23,628 nucleotides of DNA from an uncultured Prevotella sp. (GTDB taxonomy: Bacteria; Bacteroidota; Bacteroidia; Bacteroidales; Bacteroidaceae): assembly GCA_934254985.1 (NCBI GenBank), contig CAKQMS010000042.1:1-23628 (forward strand), given 5' to 3'. The notes below the pieces were generated by a model. That model was not told where the DNA came from. It did not search any database and was given only the letters and a program-made list of their open reading frames with translations. Both the position numbers and the translations under genes were made by a program. Within the stretch, counting starts at the first letter, position 1. The number at the start of each line of letters is the position of its first letter. Shown here piece by piece: positions 8,403-15,748 of this stretch.

Positions 8403-8430
8403 AAGCACATGCGAATAGTCGCATATACAA
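8343..8430. repeat. Tandem array of four palindromic 22-bp units
   Basis: Four 16-bp blocks start at 8343, 8365, 8387 and 8409, separated by 6-bp linkers, so the pitch is exactly 22 bp. Read in one direction they share the consensus ATGCGAnTAnTCGCAT, which is itself a perfect dyad. Block 3 is the reverse complement of block 1 (one change), block 4 is the exact reverse complement of block 2, and the first two linkers (TGGCTT, AAGCCA) are also complementary. It fills most of the 157-bp gap between the converging LytTR and DUF805 genes. The type of element is not one I recognise. Confidence 0.9.
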
Positions 8431-8458
8431 ACGAGGCTACTCAAAAAAAGAGTTGTTA

Positions 8459-8986
8459 TTATTCAGCAGCCTCTTCTAATGTTTCAACAATATATTTTGT
8501 AGAAGCGCCATATTTATTCTCTCCCTTGTCGCCATCCATAACAGCAAAGATAAAGATAATAAGCTGAACAATACCACTTGCTATTGTAAGCCCGATAAAT
8601 GTAGGAGTAGAAACAACTTCCATTATTTCTTCTGGTGTAAGAGCTCCAGGAGTTGTCAATCCCGACATAAAGCCATAAGCGTTAGATGCTACACCCAACA
8701 AAACTGCAGCTATAACCCAAATACCACTATGTCCACGGTCGTGCATACGACGGATGGTGACAGGAACAATTGCCAACTGAAGAATTAATGAAATGATGGC
8801 AAGTACTATCAAATTGCCATTGCCCAAGAGTAATGAAAGGCAAAATGTTAGAATGACATACATCAGATAGTTCCACCACAATTCAGAGCGACGAGAGCGA
8901 CCTCTGAAATCAGTAATACGAGCAAAGTTTAGTTTCACAGCCTCTGCAAACGATAGCTGAGGCAAAGTGGTGATTTTTGTTTCCAT
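8459..8986 (-). CDS. DUF805 family inner-membrane protein
   Basis: A 175-residue integral membrane protein with the DUF805 signature: an N-terminal FRGRSRRSELWW motif (about 28-39), a hydrophobic hairpin, then IRRMHDRGHSG (78-88), two further hydrophobic segments (about 89-106 and 128-148), and an end reading DGDKGENKYGAS. The function of DUF805 proteins is not established; members are small membrane proteins found widely in bacteria. It stands alone, convergent with the LytTR regulator and divergent from ridA. The cytoplasmic N-terminus (METKITTLPQLSFAEAVKLN) is normal for the family, so the start is credible. A -7-like element lies 38 nt upstream. Confidence 0.9.
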   Translation of the reverse strand: METKITTLPQLSFAEAVKLNFARITDFRGRSRRSELWWNYLMYVILTFCLSLLLGNGNLIVLAIISLILQLAIVPVTIRRMHDRGHSGIWVIAAVLLGVASNAYGFMSGLTTPGALTPEEIMEVVSTPTFIGLTIASGIVQLIIFIFAVMDGDKGENKYGASTKYIVETLEEAAE

Positions 8987-9024
8987 AATTTGTAAGTGTT
9001 AGTGTGTTAGTAATATATTGCTGA

Positions 9025-9032
9025 CAAAATTA
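9025..9032 (-). promoter_or_regulatory. Possible -7 element for the DUF805 gene
   Basis: The minus strand reads TAATTTTG, matching TAnnTTTG, about 40 nt before the DUF805 start. No clear -33 element at the usual 19-21 nt spacing was found, so confidence is moderate. Confidence 0.45.
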
Positions 9033-9127
9033 ACACTTTTTTCTGATTGTTGTATAGAAAGAACAAGAAAAAGATACTACAACATCATCTTTTTGCAGAA
9101 ATAGTCGTTTATCAAAGGAATTTTGAG

Positions 9128-9135
9128 TAAGTTTG
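9128..9135 (+). promoter_or_regulatory. Possible -7 element for ridA
   Basis: TAAGTTTG followed by C matches TAnnTTTG and lies 48 nt before the ridA start codon. The region upstream has TTTTG (9091-9095) but at a spacing that is too long for a standard -33 box. Confidence 0.5.
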
Positions 9136-9183
9136 CAGTATTCTTACAATATTAATGTATAACTATAATAAAAACGTATCACA

Positions 9184-9558
9184 ATGAAAGCAATAAACAC
9201 AGAAAAGGCTCCTGCAGCCATCGGTCCTTACAGCCAGGCTATTGAGGCTAACGGTTTTGTATTTGCATCTGGTCAGCTTCCTATCGACCCTGCAACAGGT
9301 AACTTCCCAGAAGGTGGCATCAAGGAGCAGACTCGCCAGAGTCTTACCAATGCAAAGAGCATTCTCGAAGCTGCTGGCACCGACTTGGCTCACGTAGTAA
9401 AAACAACAGTATTCCTTTCAGACATGGCTAACTTTGGTGCTATGAACGAGGTTTATGCCGAGTTCTTCTCAGCTCCATATCCTGGTCGCTCAGCTGTTGC
9501 CGTTAAGGATCTTCCTAAGGGTGCCCTCGTTGAGGTTGAGTGCATAGCTGCGAAATAA
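9184..9558 (+). CDS. ridA: RidA family enamine/imine deaminase
   Basis: A 124-residue YjgF/YER057c/UK114 protein. RidA trimers hydrolyse reactive 2-aminoacrylate and other enamines released by PLP enzymes such as threonine dehydratase, protecting cytosolic PLP enzymes. The sequence matches the family from end to end: NTEKAPAAIGPYSQAI at the start, FASGQLPIDP, TRQSLTNAKSILEAAG, KTTVFLSDM, and PGRSAVAV with Arg102, the residue that salt-bridges the substrate carboxylate (Arg105 in E. coli). The active-site Glu117 in LVEVECIA aligns with E. coli Glu120. It is a single-gene unit with its own -7 element and a strong terminator behind it. Nothing is unusual. Confidence 0.95.
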   Translation: MKAINTEKAPAAIGPYSQAIEANGFVFASGQLPIDPATGNFPEGGIKEQTRQSLTNAKSILEAAGTDLAHVVKTTVFLSDMANFGAMNEVYAEFFSAPYPGRSAVAVKDLPKGALVEVECIAAK

Positions 9559-9581
9559 AGCTATAACTTTCAAATAGTAAG

Positions 9582-9621
9582 AAGCCCGATAAGCTGCATT
9601 GATTAGCAACTTATCGGGCTT
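9582..9621. terminator. Bidirectional terminator between ridA and the DUF2490 gene
   Basis: AAGCCCGATAAG (9582-9593) and CTTATCGGGCTT (9610-9621) form a perfect 12-bp stem around a 16-nt loop. It lies 23 bp after the ridA stop and 35 bp after the end of the convergent gene. A short, mixed T-rich stretch follows on the plus strand, and CTTACTATTTG on the minus strand, so it is best for ridA but may serve both. Confidence 0.8.
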
Positions 9622-9656
9622 TACTCTATAATTCTACTTATGCCCACACTTGATTA

Positions 9657-10412
9657 TCAGAACTTGAACTTATACTCCAAGCCAAGAACGTGGAGGTTTG
9701 GCTCGTTGTCGTCGTCATCATCATGAACAGCTTGGTATAGATAGTAAGCACCTACAGCATGCTTCTTGGTGATTTTCCAATCTACGCCTGCAGTATATCT
9801 CATTTTCTCTACCGACCATCCGTTATACATCTCAGCACTAACGTATGGTTCGAAATGGCTATTAGGAATATCGTAGCTTATTTGCACACGGCTTCGCATG
9901 ATGTTCTTGCCACGTCCTCTATATGTCTTTGCCTTACCGTCATACTCGTCATCATCGAAATCCCAACGTTGGCCGATGGTCTTCTCAGGACGATAGGTAT
10001 ACTGCCAACGCTCGCGAAGCGACACTTGGAAGTTGCCAAACTTCTGACTTGCAGTAAGCGACACATTAAATCTATGGCGCACAGCCCAATATTCGGCAAG
10101 CTTGTTAGGCATACCGTTTGAAGTCTTGTAGGTTATCTTATAGTTGTTATCATCTAACAGCGAATAGCCCACACTTGCCTTCAACCATTTGGTTAGTTTA
10201 TACTGAGCGTCTACGCCAAAGCTCCAACGGTCTATCTTCTCGGAGTTGTCGCGAGTGCGCATCTCAGCCTCTATGCCTACGCTAAACTTTTTATTCACTT
10301 TCTTGTCGGCACTTATAGAAGTCCAAACACCAAAGTCGTCACTCTGAGCAAACGACATTAGTGGCAACATTATCATTGCCAAAAGATATAATGATTTTCT
10401 GATTATATACAT
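9657..10412 (-). CDS. DUF2490 outer-membrane beta-barrel protein
   Basis: A 251-residue exported protein starting with a signal peptide (MYIIRKSLYLLAMIMLPLMS then FAQ|SDDFG). The rest is a series of alternating amphipathic strands ending in Phe (VLGLEYKFKF), typical of an outer-membrane beta-barrel. It matches the DUF2490 style common in Bacteroidetes: FGVWTSISADKKVNKKFSVG, RWSFGVDAQYKLTKWLKASVGY, FNVSLTASQKFGNFQVSLRERW, RVQISYDI. No enzymatic motif is present, and the role of this family is not established. A run of five Asp near residues 234-240 (HDDDDDN) probably lies in an extracellular loop. Its start codon overlaps a 14-bp palindrome (10407-10420, ATACATATATGTAT), which could be chance in AT-rich DNA. 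Confidence 0.88.
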   Translation of the reverse strand: MYIIRKSLYLLAMIMLPLMSFAQSDDFGVWTSISADKKVNKKFSVGIEAEMRTRDNSEKIDRWSFGVDAQYKLTKWLKASVGYSLLDDNNYKITYKTSNGMPNKLAEYWAVRHRFNVSLTASQKFGNFQVSLRERWQYTYRPEKTIGQRWDFDDDEYDGKAKTYRGRGKNIMRSRVQISYDIPNSHFEPYVSAEMYNGWSVEKMRYTAGVDWKITKKHAVGAYYLYQAVHDDDDDNEPNLHVLGLEYKFKF

Positions 10413-10569
10413 ATATGTATAATAGGTGTATTAATAAATGGTTTACTACCGAAAGAGAGATTATCACGAAGAGGAATGTCGTATACCGCTCATTTCATCA
10501 AGAGTTATTGGCTGATAATTGGTAAGGATGTCAGTCATGAAGGGTTAATACAATATGATTAGCTTTTAA

Positions 10570-10613
10570 GCAAAAACTAAGAAAAAAAACTTTTCTTGCA
10601 AAAACTAAGAAAA
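10570..10613. repeat. Two direct copies of a 16-bp A-rich repeat
   Basis: GCAAAAACTAAGAAAA occurs at 10570-10585 and again at 10598-10613, a 28-bp step; between them an AAGAAAA/TTTTCTT inverted pair is also present. The second copy supplies the U-rich tail of the asd terminator, so the duplication would give a second U-rich stretch. The rest of 10413-10569, upstream of the DUF2490 gene, shows no feature I can support. Confidence 0.7.
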
Positions 10614-10648
10614 GGAACCAAGACCATGTCGCATGGACTTGGTTCCTT
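10612..10648 (-). terminator. asd terminator
   Basis: AAGGAACCAAG (10612-10622) pairs with CTTGGTTCCTT (10638-10648), with a further inner CCATG/CATGG stem around a TCG loop. On the minus strand it begins 15 nt after the asd stop and is followed by TTTTCTTAGTTTTTG, a good U-rich tail. Confidence 0.85.
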
Positions 10649-10663
10649 CATGGGGTTATAGGA

Positions 10664-11677
10664 TTATTTTACGTTTCCTACCTTGATAAGATATTCTGCA
10701 ATCTGAACAGCATTAAGAGCTGCACCCTTGCGAATCTGGTCGCCTGTGAGCCAAAGGGTGATGCCATTGTCGTTAGCAAGATCCTTGCGCACACGACCAA
10801 CATATACATCATCCTTGCCTGCACTCTCAAGAGGCATTGGATAAACATAGTTCTGAGGATCGTCCTCGAGAGTTACGCCAGGAGCTACAGCAAGAGCCTT
10901 GCGAACTTCATCAACTGTCAATGGCTTCTCGGTTTCCATCCATACAGACTCTGAGTGTGAACGAAGTGAAGATACGCGAACGCAGGTTGCACTTGTGCGA
11001 ACATCGCTATGCATAATCTTGCGTGTCTCGTTATACATCTTCATCTCTTCCTTAGTATAGTCGGTATCGGTCATAACGTCAATCTGTGGGATTACGTTGT
11101 ATGCCAACTGATGTGGGAACTTAGAGATGGTCTTTACCTCGCCTGTTTCTACAAGCTCCTTATACTGCTGCTGAAGTTCAGCCATAGCAGCTGCACCAGC
11201 ACCACTTGCACTCTGATAGCTTGATACATGAATGCGCTTGATATGCGATAGCTTCTCAATAGGCTGCAACACTACTACCATCATGATGGTGGTACAGTTA
11301 GGATTGGCGATGATGCCACGTGGACGTGTCAACGCATCCTCTGCATTAACCTCAGGCACTACCAATGGCACATCAGCGTCCATACGGAATGCACTTGAAT
11401 TGTCGATCATCACAGCACCATACTTGGTGATAGTCTCGGCAAACTCCTTGCTTGTGCCGCCACCTGCAGAGGTGAAAGCTATATCGACATCCTTGAAATC
11501 GTCATTGTGTTGCAATAGTTTCACTTCATATTCCTTACCCTTAAAGGTGTACTTTCGGCCAGCGCTACGCTCAGAACCAAACAACACCAATTCGTCCATA
11601 GGGAATTCTCTCTCTGCAAGAATGCGAAGGAATTCTTGTCCTACTGCACCACTTGCACCAACAATTGCTACTTTCAT
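10664..11677 (-). CDS. asd: Aspartate-semialdehyde dehydrogenase
   Basis: A 337-residue NADP-dependent enzyme reducing aspartyl-4-phosphate to aspartate 4-semialdehyde, the branch point for lysine/diaminopimelate, threonine and methionine. The N-terminal nucleotide-binding loop is [14 protein letters not shown] (7-20), followed by LFGSERSAG with the 2'-phosphate-binding region. [10 protein letters not shown] and IDNSSAFRM follow. The catalytic Cys128 lies in NPNCTT and the probable proton-relay His241 in [24 protein letters not shown] and the end region [35 protein letters not shown] are also characteristic. Length is typical. It is a monocistronic unit with a -7 element before and a strong terminator after it, divergent from the antiporter operon. 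Confidence 0.97.
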   Translation of the reverse strand: MKVAIVGASGAVGQEFLRILAEREFPMDELVLFGSERSAGRKYTFKGKEYEVKLLQHNDDFKDVDIAFTSAGGGTSKEFAETITKYGAVMIDNSSAFRMDADVPLVVPEVNAEDALTRPRGIIANPNCTTIMMVVVLQPIEKLSHIKRIHVSSYQSASGAGAAAMAELQQQYKELVETGEVKTISKFPHQLAYNVIPQIDVMTDTDYTKEEMKMYNETRKIMHSDVRTSATCVRVSSLRSHSESVWMETEKPLTVDEVRKALAVAPGVTLEDDPQNYVYPMPLESAGKDDVYVGRVRKDLANDNGITLWLTGDQIRKGAALNAVQIAEYLIKVGNVK

Positions 11678-11716
11678 AATTACCTGTTTATATTAATAAA
11701 ATGTGAAATTATGGGG

Positions 11717-11724
11717 CAAAATTA
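11717..11724 (-). promoter_or_regulatory. Possible -7 element for asd
   Basis: The minus strand reads TAATTTTG followed by C, matching TAnnTTTG, 39 nt before the asd start. No convincing -33 element was seen at the usual spacing. Confidence 0.5.
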
Positions 11725-11820
11725 CAACTTTTAGTGCAATTAACCATTAAAATTCAACGAATTGTGTCAGAAATCCAATATTTTTTTGCAACTTTGCAGA
11801 TGGAATGCATAGCTTTCCAA

Positions 11821-11828
11821 TATTTTTG
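11821..11828 (+). promoter_or_regulatory. Possible -7 element for the antiporter-lolD-cvfB operon
   Basis: TATTTTTG followed by C matches TAnnTTTG, 63 nt before the antiporter start. A TTTG at 11793-11796 is 24 nt upstream, slightly longer than the usual 19-21 nt. A second near-match, CAACTTTG (11789-11796), makes the exact start uncertain. Confidence 0.45.
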
Positions 11829-11891
11829 CTGTTTGTGGGGTTAAAGCCTCGCATAATATTGCAGCATACCAACTAAACAACGACAAGACTT

Positions 11892-14030
11892 ATGCCCGAT
11901 ATAGCTACATATTTTCCAATTACTAACCCGACTCTGATTTTCTTTGTCGTGATGCTGATAATTCTCTCTGCTCCTATCATCATGGGTAAGCTCCGAATTC
12001 CTCACATCATAGGCATGGTATTGGCTGGTGTCCTCATAGGCAAATATGGTTTCAACATTCTTAATCGCGACGACTCGTTCGAGCTGTTTGGCAACGTGGG
12101 GCTTTACTACATCATGTTCCTCGCTGCACTCGAGATGGATATGGAGGGAGTAAAGAAGAATGTGAAGCGAATGCTGATATATGGTGCATTAACGTGTTTC
12201 ATCCCGTTTGGCTTGACATTCGTGATGAGTGTTAGCATGCTGAAATATTCCATCATGGCTTCATTGATATTGGGATGTATCATGGCTTCCAACACTCTCA
12301 TCGCCTACCCTATCGTAGGACGATATGGCCTGCAGCGCAAGCCGAGTGTTACGCTAAGCGTTGGAGCATCTATGATTTCATTGCTTACTTCGCTTATTAT
12401 ATTATCAGCTATAGAGAATGCGCATGCTGGCAATAGTGGCATCATGTTTTGGGCATGGTTTGTAGCTAAGATTCTTATTTATTGTGGTGTACTATCGCTG
12501 ATAGTACCGCGACTAACAAGATATTTCTTGCGCAGATATTCTGATGCTGTTATGCAGTTTATCTTTGTCATGGCTATGCTCTTTATGAGTGCAGCTATTG
12601 CCGAGGCTGTGGGCGTCAATGGTATATCTGGAGCTTTCTTTGCTGGTCTTATCCTCAACCGCTATATTCCTCCGGTATCGCCATTGATGAACCGCATAGA
12701 GTTTATTGGCAACGCCTTATTCATACCTTATTTCCTTATTGGTGTTGGTATGCTCATCAATGTGAGATTGCTCTTCAATGGTGGCAACATACTATGGGTG
12801 GTATTCCTGATTGTGGTATTTGGAACTATGGGCAAGGCTATTGCAGCCTACTTAGCTTGTTTCTCATTCCGCATGCCTTGGTCGTCGGGGCGCATGATGT
12901 TTGGTCTTACTTCTGCCCATGCTGCAGGTGCTATTGCTATGGTGATGGTGGGTATGAAGATTGAGATTGCTCCTGGCAAATATCTTGTCGACGATACCAT
13001 GCTTAATGGTGTGGTAATGATGATTCTCTTCACTTGCATCATTTCTACTATGGTGACCGAGAATGCTGCACAGAGAATCATTCTTCGCGACAAGGAGTTT
13101 GCGCACGAGGAAGAACCTGAGAATGATGACGAGAAGATTCTCGTGCCTGTGAAATATCCGGAGTATGCAAACCGCTTGATAAATCTTGCCATACTGATGA
13201 GAAATCCAAAGCTCAATCGCGGTTTGGTGGGTCTGAATGTGGTATATGATGATGCCAAGATGAGACAGAATCAGGCTTTAGGACAGAAGATATTGCAACA
13301 GGTTCAGCAATATGCCGCAGGCTCTGACGTTAAGATGCAAACACAGGTGCGCATCGCTGCCAATATTGCCAACGGTATAAAGCATGCGTTTAAGGAGTTT
13401 CAGGCTTCAGAGATTCTTATCGGTATGCACATGCATGCTGAGGTATCTAATAAGTTTTGGGGCGAATTCCATCAAAGCTTGTTCAATGGTCTTAACCGCC
13501 AGATTATTATGGCTCGTCTGCATCAGCCATTGACAACAATCAGAAGAATACAGGTGGCAGTACCGTCAAGAGCACAATATGAGCCTGGTTTCTATCGTTG
13601 GCTTGAGCGTTTGGCTCGTATGGCTAAGAATCTGGAATGTCGCATCACATTCCATAGCCGCAAAGACACTCAGGAACTTATCAAGCAGTTTATCACCAAT
13701 AAGCATAACGAGCTAAGAGCCGACTATGAGGAGATGGAGCATTGGAGCGAACTGCCAATGTTGGCTTCTACTATATCGCAAGATCATATGTTTGTGGTTG
13801 TAACAGCGCGTAAGGGAACAGTATCATACAAAACGGCTCTCGACCGTTTGCCTGAGGAGATAACGAAATACTTCAATGGCAAAAACCTCATGATAATATT
13901 CCCTGACCAGTTTGGCGAACAAATGGAAACAATGACTTTCGCACAGTCGCAGCATACAGAGGAACGTTCTGCATACGACGAACTGCAAGATTGGATATAT
14001 AGAAAGATTAGATTAATCAAGAAATTATGA
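11892..14030 (+). CDS. CPA2-type cation:proton antiporter with cytoplasmic regulatory domain
   Basis: A 712-residue Na+(K+)/H+ exchanger-type protein. The first 420 residues hold about twelve hydrophobic segments in CPA2 order: [20 protein letters not shown] near 29-48, [19 protein letters not shown] near 65-84, [20 protein letters not shown] near 126-146, and [20 protein letters not shown] near 235-254. [13 protein letters not shown] lies near 346. After about residue 425 comes a soluble half beginning [20 protein letters not shown], resembling universal-stress-protein (USP-A-like) domains attached to other bacterial antiporters. The likely role is cytoplasmic pH or cation homeostasis; the ion is not readable from sequence. 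Its stop overlaps the start of the LolD-type gene by 4 bp, so both are translationally coupled in one operon. Confidence 0.92.
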   Translation: MPDIATYFPITNPTLIFFVVMLIILSAPIIMGKLRIPHIIGMVLAGVLIGKYGFNILNRDDSFELFGNVGLYYIMFLAALEMDMEGVKKNVKRMLIYGALTCFIPFGLTFVMSVSMLKYSIMASLILGCIMASNTLIAYPIVGRYGLQRKPSVTLSVGASMISLLTSLIILSAIENAHAGNSGIMFWAWFVAKILIYCGVLSLIVPRLTRYFLRRYSDAVMQFIFVMAMLFMSAAIAEAVGVNGISGAFFAGLILNRYIPPVSPLMNRIEFIGNALFIPYFLIGVGMLINVRLLFNGGNILWVVFLIVVFGTMGKAIAAYLACFSFRMPWSSGRMMFGLTSAHAAGAIAMVMVGMKIEIAPGKYLVDDTMLNGVVMMILFTCIISTMVTENAAQRIILRDKEFAHEEEPENDDEKILVPVKYPEYANRLINLAILMRNPKLNRGLVGLNVVYDDAKMRQNQALGQKILQQVQQYAAGSDVKMQTQVRIAANIANGIKHAFKEFQASEILIGMHMHAEVSNKFWGEFHQSLFNGLNRQIIMARLHQPLTTIRRIQVAVPSRAQYEPGFYRWLERLARMAKNLECRITFHSRKDTQELIKQFITNKHNELRADYEEMEHWSELPMLASTISQDHMFVVVTARKGTVSYKTALDRLPEEITKYFNGKNLMIIFPDQFGEQMETMTFAQSQHTEERSAYDELQDWIYRKIRLIKKL

Positions 14031-14710
14031 TAGACATTAAGAATATCACCAAGAGCTTCGGCTCTTTACAGGTACTGAAAGGCATAGACCTACATATTAA
14101 TAAAGGTGAGATTGTGAGCATCGTTGGTCCAAGTGGTGCCGGCAAGACAACCTTATTGCAGATTATCGGAACTCTCGACAAGCCAGATAGCGGCAGCATC
14201 GTTATAGATGGTATTGATGTTAGCAATCTGTCGAAGGCTAAGCTTAGCGACTTCCGCAATCGCCACCTTGGCTTCGTATTCCAGTTTCATCAGCTGTTGC
14301 CTGAGTTTACAGCTCTCGAAAACATCATGATTCCAGCTTTCATTGCAGGCACCAGTCAGTCGGAAGCTAAGGAAAGGGCTATGGAACTGCTCAAGTTCAT
14401 GGGATTGGAAGATAGAGCAAGCCATAAGCCTAACGAACTATCGGGAGGTGAGAAGCAGCGTGTGGCTGTGGCAAGAGCTTTGGTTAACAAGCCTGCTGTA
14501 ATCCTTGCCGATGAACCTTCGGGAAGTCTCGACTCTAAGAATAAAGCTGAGCTACATCAGCTATTCTTCGACCTTAGAGACAAGTTCGGACAAACTTTCG
14601 TCATCGTCACTCACGATGAATCATTGGCAGCAACTACCGACCGTACCATACACATGAAGGATGGTCTTATATCAGAAGAGCGCACACTCACTACAGAAGA
14701 AACCATTTAG
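14027..14710 (+). CDS. lolD: LolD-type ABC transporter ATP-binding protein
   Basis: A 227-residue ATPase of the LolD/MacB-like group, which powers release of outer-membrane lipoproteins from the inner membrane (LolCDE) or related MacB/FtsE-like export. All ABC motifs are intact: Walker [10 protein letters not shown] (34-42), Q-loop [16 protein letters not shown] with Gln86, signature LSGGEKQ (138-144), Walker [13 protein letters not shown] with Glu163, and the H-loop VTHDE with His196. [20 protein letters not shown] is typical of LolD. No permease (LolC/LolE) is adjacent; in Bacteroidetes the ATPase and permease are often apart. The gene overlaps the antiporter by 4 bp and is followed after 14 bp by the CvfB-like gene, so it belongs to a three-gene operon. 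Assignment to LolD rather than another lipoprotein/peptide exporter is likely but not certain. Confidence 0.85.
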   Translation: MIDIKNITKSFGSLQVLKGIDLHINKGEIVSIVGPSGAGKTTLLQIIGTLDKPDSGSIVIDGIDVSNLSKAKLSDFRNRHLGFVFQFHQLLPEFTALENIMIPAFIAGTSQSEAKERAMELLKFMGLEDRASHKPNELSGGEKQRVAVARALVNKPAVILADEPSGSLDSKNKAELHQLFFDLRDKFGQTFVIVTHDESLAATTDRTIHMKDGLISEERTLTTEETI

Positions 14711-14724
14711 AATAATATATTTTT

Positions 14725-15597
14725 ATGGCAGAACTAAAATTAGGCGATTTCAACAAACTGAAGGTTATCAAGGAAGCTAAGCGTCCTAACCCTCATGCTT
14801 TCAACAACGAGGAGACTTTCGGCATATTCCTCGATGGCGGTCGCGAGGGCGACATATTAATGCCGAAGAAGTATGTGCCAGAAGGCACAAAGGTTGGCGA
14901 CGAGATTGAGTGTTTCCTCTATCTCGACCAAGACGAACGTCTCATCGCTACTACCGAAACACCTATTGCCAAGGCTAACGAGTTTGCATATCTCGAATGT
15001 TCTTGGGTAAACGAATATGGCGCATTCCTCAACTGGGGAGTGATGAAGGATATCTTCTGCCCTTTCCGTGAGCAAAAGAAAAAGATGGAGATTGGCAACA
15101 AGTATATCGTTCACATCCATATGGACGAAGACTCTTATCGTATGGTGGCTTCGGCAAAGATAGAACGCTATTTCTCTGAGGAACAACCTCAATACAAGCA
15201 CGGACAACCTGTAGAGATAATGGTATGGCAGAAGACCGACCTCGGTTTCAAGGTTATCGTCGAGAACAAATTCCCAGGATTGGTATACGAAGACCAAATA
15301 TTCAAATTCATCACTACTGGCGACAAGATGACTGCATATATAGATAATGTGCGTCCTGACGGAAAGCTCGACATCACGCTTCAGCCTACAGGCCGTAAGC
15401 TCACTACCGACTTTGCCGACACTCTTCTCGCCTATCTTCAAGACAACAATGGCTTCTGTCCTCTTGGCGACAAGAGCGATGCAGAAGATATCAAGCACAC
15501 TTTCCAAGTAAGCAAGAAGACCTTCAAAAAGGCTGTTGGCGACCTATACAAGCGACGCCTTATCACCATATCGCCAGAAGGTTTGAAGCTGATATAG
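14725..15597 (+). CDS. CvfB-like S1-domain RNA-binding protein
   Basis: A 290-residue cytosolic protein resembling CvfB/YitL, a conserved protein with repeated S1-like RNA-binding folds and a C-terminal winged helix. Visible pieces are GIFLDGGREGDILMPKKYVP (33-52), an S1-like segment YLECSWVNEYGAFLNWGVMK (88-107) followed by DIFCPFREQ, a further repeat DLGFKVIVENKFPGLVYEDQI (172-192), and a winged-helix tail (about 250-290) ending VSKKTFKKAVGDLYKRRLITI. CvfB members affect virulence gene expression in Staphylococcus; the role in Bacteroidetes is not established. It is the last gene of the antiporter operon (14-bp gap to lolD) and ends 64 bp before a strong terminator. Confidence 0.88.
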   Translation: MAELKLGDFNKLKVIKEAKRPNPHAFNNEETFGIFLDGGREGDILMPKKYVPEGTKVGDEIECFLYLDQDERLIATTETPIAKANEFAYLECSWVNEYGAFLNWGVMKDIFCPFREQKKKMEIGNKYIVHIHMDEDSYRMVASAKIERYFSEEQPQYKHGQPVEIMVWQKTDLGFKVIVENKFPGLVYEDQIFKFITTGDKMTAYIDNVRPDGKLDITLQPTGRKLTTDFADTLLAYLQDNNGFCPLGDKSDAEDIKHTFQVSKKTFKKAVGDLYKRRLITISPEGLKLI

Positions 15598-15661
15598 ACA
15601 AGCTTCTTTCATAAGTTAATATATACTTCTACTTTCATAAAGAAGTAATAACAGAAATTAA

Positions 15662-15697
15662 TAAAAGCTGGATTCCAAACAAGGAATCCAGCTTTTA
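15662..15697. terminator. Bidirectional terminator for the antiporter operon and the convergent T9SS cargo gene
   Basis: TAAAAGCTGGATTCC (15662-15676) and GGAATCCAGCTTTTA (15683-15697) form a perfect 15-bp stem with a 6-nt loop (AAACAA). Runs of T follow on both strands because the stem ends in A4/T4. It sits between two converging genes and can serve both. Confidence 0.9.
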
Positions 15698-15748
15698 TTG
15701 TTATCATCATAATAGTATTTGTATGTATGCAATACTAACTAATGTTGG

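Noticed and set aside
8343..8430. CRISPR array
   Set aside because: Units are contiguous at a 22-bp step with 6-bp linkers, far too short for spacers, and no cas genes lie nearby. The same applies to 23478-23543.
10407..10420. 14-bp palindrome ATACATATATGTAT at the DUF2490 start as an operator
   Set aside because: It is simple alternating AT-rich sequence and overlaps the start codon, so chance is likely; kept only as a remark on the gene.
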